A DNA stretch of 39,405 bases from a virus: positions 1-39,405 of IMG/VR virus record IMGVR_UViG_3300048586_000935; one strand, 5' to 3'. Within the stretch, counting starts at the first letter, position 1; each line of letters starts with the position of its first letter. Made by a program: the position numbers and the translations under genes. The notes under the pieces were generated by a model. The model had not been told where the DNA came from, did not search any database, and saw nothing but the letters and a program-made list of their open reading frames with translations. This document shows positions 37,063 through 39,405 of this stretch, in pieces.

Positions 37063-39219
37063 ATGGCTGACGCCACCCGCCGCGTCTCGGTCCGGCTGTC
37101 GCTGGACGACGCCGCCCGCGTCAAGCAGGAGCTGCGCGAGGTCGGCGAGACCGGCCAGCGATCCCTGGAGCGCATCCAGGGTGGGGCCGACCGCGCCTCC
37201 CGCGCGCTGGACCTGCTCGACGTCGCGGTGCGCGGCGTGCAGATCGCCGGTCTCGCTGCCGGGCTGCGCGCCGTCGTGGTGGCGGGTGATGCGCTCACCC
37301 AGTCCATGGGCCGGCTCAACACCGCGCTTGGTTCGGTCGAGCGCGCCGGTGAGATCTACGACCGGCTATATCGCGACAGCCTGCAGACCGGCGTTGCAGT
37401 CCGCGAGAGCGTGGACGCCTTCGCCCGATTCTCAATCGCCGCCCGCGAGATCGGCGCCACCTCCGACCAGGTCGCCACCCTGGTGGGCGGGCTGCAGCGC
37501 ATCGCCATCGCCTCCGGTGCCAGCCAGCAGGAAATCGCCTCCTCCACTCAGCAGCTCGCCCAGGCGCTGGCCTCGGGCACGCTGCAGGGCGACGAGCTCC
37601 GCTCCATCCTGGAAGGCCTGCCCACACTGGCGCAGGCGCTGGCGCGAGAGCTCGGCATCTCCATCGGCGAGCTGCGCAAGCTCGGCTCCGAGGGCAAGCT
37701 CACCGCGGACACGGTGTTCCCGGCGCTGCTGCGCGCCGTCGAGCGGCTGAATGGCGAGTTCGAACGCGCGCCGCTCTCCGTCGGCCGCGCCTTCGGCCAG
37801 CTCACCGCCGCAGCCGACCAGTTCCTCGCCCGGCTCGACCAAGCGATCGGCCTGTCCAACGCCCTGGCACGCGCACTTTCCGGTGCCGCGCGCGTATTGG
37901 ACGGCGTGCGCCGCGGCTCCGGCCTGCTGCTGCCCTCCGAGCAGGAGGCCGATCGTCGCGCGCAGGCCGAGGCGCTGCGTGCGCAGATTGCCCGCCTCGA
38001 GGCGGAGAGCGACGGTCGCGACAGCCTGCGCTCCCAGCCCCGCCGTGGTTCGATCCGCGGCGGGCTGGTCGGCACCGCCCAGCAGCAGGCGGGCGTGGAT
38101 CGCGCCGCGCGGCTGGAGGAGCTGCGCCGCCAGTATGCGGAACTGCAGGAGGAGATCACCCGCGGCGAGCAGGCTGCCGGCGAGCGCCAGCGCACAGAGC
38201 AGGAGACGGCAGCCGGCCAAGCCGCCGATGCACGCCGTCGCCGCACCGCCGCGGATGCCGAGGAACTCCGCAAGGCGCTCGACGACCGCTTTCGGATCAA
38301 CAGCGAATACGACGACCGCGTCCGCCGCCTGCGCGAGGCCGAGGCCGCTGGCGGCATCACCGCCGCGGATCGCACCCGCCTCGAAACCCTGGCGCTGCGC
38401 GAACGCGACGAGGCGCTTCGCCGCATCGAGGGCACCACCCGACGTGTCGCCGCCATCCCGCGCCCCGACCGCGAGGCAGAGCGCGAGATCAACGACATCA
38501 TCCGCGAGCGCGAGCGGCTGATCCAGAACAACGAGAACGCCCAGGAGCGCTACACCCGGCGCCTCGAAACCCTCGGCCGGCTGGTGGAGCGCTCCGAGCG
38601 CATCGGCCAGCCGATCCCCGACGAGACGATCTCGCGTGAGGCCAATGCCGCGCTGGAGGAGCTGGAGCGCAGCCAGCAGCGCGTCCAGCAGGCGACCGAG
38701 CGTACCAGCAACACGGCGCGCGAGCTGGGCCTGACCTTCTCCTCTGCCTTCGAGGACGCGATCATCAAGGGCGAGAATTTCTCGAAGGTCCTCCAGGGCA
38801 TCCTGCAGGACATCGCCCGCATCGTGGTCCGGCGCACCATCACCGAACCGCTGGGCACGGCGGTCACCTCCAGCCTGAGTGGCTTTGACTTCGGCTCGAT
38901 CTTCTCGGGGATTGGCTCGGCGCTGGGCGGGCTGTTCCGAGCCGAGGGCGGGCCGGTGGCGGGTGGCCAGCCCTATATCGTCGGCGAGCGCGGCCCCGAA
39001 TGGTTCGTGCCGAGCTCCGCAGGCACGGTGCTGCCCAACGGCATGGCGCCGGGTGGGCCCGTGATCAACCAGAGCATCACCATCGATGCGCGCGGCGCCG
39101 ATGCCGGTGTCGAGGCGCGGCTGCGCGTGCTCTCGGCACAGATTGTCCGCCAGGCCAGTGCGGCGACGCTCGACGCCATCCGCCGCGGCGGCAGCGCCAC
39201 CTCCATCGTGCGGGGATAG
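37063..39219 (+). CDS. tape measure protein
   Basis: A 718-residue tape measure protein. The N-terminal part has helical segments (RVSVRLSLDDAARVKQELREVGETGQRSLERI) and a tape-measure domain (SMGRLNTALGSVERAGEIYDRLYRDSLQTGVAVRESVDAFARFSIAAREIGATSDQVATLVGG, GDELRSILEGLPTLAQALARELGISIGELRKLGSEGKLTADTVFPALL). A coiled-coil-rich middle (RAQAEALRAQIARLEAES; RRQYAELQEEITRGEQAAGERQR) follows. The C-terminal FRAEGGPVAGGQPYIVGERGPEWFVPSSAGTVLPNG is typical of tail tape measures. Using the usual ~0.15 nm per residue, the tail would be about 110 nm (inference). Confidence 0.9.
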   Translation: MADATRRVSVRLSLDDAARVKQELREVGETGQRSLERIQGGADRASRALDLLDVAVRGVQIAGLAAGLRAVVVAGDALTQSMGRLNTALGSVERAGEIYDRLYRDSLQTGVAVRESVDAFARFSIAAREIGATSDQVATLVGGLQRIAIASGASQQEIASSTQQLAQALASGTLQGDELRSILEGLPTLAQALARELGISIGELRKLGSEGKLTADTVFPALLRAVERLNGEFERAPLSVGRAFGQLTAAADQFLARLDQAIGLSNALARALSGAARVLDGVRRGSGLLLPSEQEADRRAQAEALRAQIARLEAESDGRDSLRSQPRRGSIRGGLVGTAQQQAGVDRAARLEELRRQYAELQEEITRGEQAAGERQRTEQETAAGQAADARRRRTAADAEELRKALDDRFRINSEYDDRVRRLREAEAAGGITAADRTRLETLALRERDEALRRIEGTTRRVAAIPRPDREAEREINDIIRERERLIQNNENAQERYTRRLETLGRLVERSERIGQPIPDETISREANAALEELERSQQRVQQATERTSNTARELGLTFSSAFEDAIIKGENFSKVLQGILQDIARIVVRRTITEPLGTAVTSSLSGFDFGSIFSGIGSALGGLFRAEGGPVAGGQPYIVGERGPEWFVPSSAGTVLPNGMAPGGPVINQSITIDARGADAGVEARLRVLSAQIVRQASAATLDAIRRGGSATSIVRG

Positions 39220-39234
39220 GCCAAGGAGGGCGTC

Positions 39235-39405
39235 ATGACGGAATACGCTTGGCCCGCCGTGCTACGGCCGTCGCGGCTCAGCTTCTACCTGCAGCACAAC
39301 ACCCTGCGCTTCGTCTCCCCCGTCACCCGCGCCACGCAGGTGCTGCGGCGCGAGGGCGCGCGCTGGGTGGCGGAGGCGAGCTTCGAGCCGCTGGGGCGGG
39401 TGCAG
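39235..39405 (+). CDS. tail protein, truncated by the window end
   Basis: The first 57 codons of a gene starting at ATG 39235 with an AGGAGGG ribosome-binding site (39224-39230). The visible part is TEYAWPAVLRPSRLSFYLQHNTLRFVSPVTRATQVLRREGARWVAEASFEPLG. Position after the tape measure suggests a distal tail or minor tail protein. The C-terminal part is outside the window. Confidence 0.65.
   Translation, partial: MTEYAWPAVLRPSRLSFYLQHNTLRFVSPVTRATQVLRREGARWVAEASFEPLGRVQ

Noticed and set aside
36807-37070. Pro/Arg-rich open frame with an ATG overlapping the T-like extension
   Set aside because: Low-complexity translation with no domain; the -1 frame from the slippery site has coherent helices, a Cys pattern and the right position.

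Overview
The window is high-GC DNA (many genes with G/C-ending codons, ATGA stop/start overlaps, GTG and TTG starts) that looks like most of a temperate lambda-type siphophage (prophage) in an alphaproteobacterium. The host is probably an Acetobacteraceae/Rhodospirillales relative such as Roseomonas. This guess rests on family content (DUF2924 with serine recombinase, DUF6441, DUF2190, GpA terminase, ParB-methylase fusions) and on one alphaproteobacterial-type LexA box. No rRNA, tRNA, CRISPR or intact insertion sequence was seen.

Layout. 1-2784 (leftward): a small ribbon-helix-helix-like gene, then an integration operon of four genes joined by ATGA overlaps (72-aa protein, DUF2924, large serine recombinase, ParB/HTH-like protein). 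2898-5058 (rightward): an unrecognised 410-aa protein overlapping a winged-helix protein with a Cys-rich N-terminal half, closed by a hairpin. 5171-15957: early/replication genes, namely a sigma-70-like factor, two small proteins, a RecA-like ATPase, a DUF669/SSB-like protein, a zinc-finger-like protein, a Cas4-type nuclease, a RecD-like helicase, a Toprim/VapE primase-helicase, an origin-like block of 11 GTGGGAC/GTCCCAC repeats, a RuvC-like resolvase and two small proteins. 15958-22194: accessory genes, namely a LexA-box divergent pair, an extra small terminase-like gene, two tandem ParB-methyltransferase fusions, a DUF3489 protein and small proteins behind a duplicated leader. 22237-39405: packaging and morphogenesis, namely TerS, TerL (GpA), gpW-like, portal, a LamG-like virion protein, a protease/major capsid fusion, DUF2190, endolysin, head-tail joining, holin, DUF6441, tail terminator, tail tube, tail chaperones, tape measure and a truncated tail gene.

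Two cargo units interrupt the late region. One is a leftward Phd/PIN toxin-antitoxin pair with its own promoter and operator (30071-30769). The other is a MerR / glutaredoxin-MauE cassette with a near-canonical mer-type operator and a transporter remnant (34712 to about 36250).

The most striking signals are: (i) a textbook -1 frameshift site (GGGAAAC, 6-nt spacer, 13-bp hairpin with one mismatch) that fuses the two tail chaperone frames, lambda G/GT style; (ii) an origin-like repeat block; (iii) a duplicated terminase small subunit flanking two methyltransferases of different catalytic motif; (iv) a G9 tract that decides whether a membrane mini-ORF is fused to the tail terminator; (v) an uncharacterised two-gene module beside the integrase.
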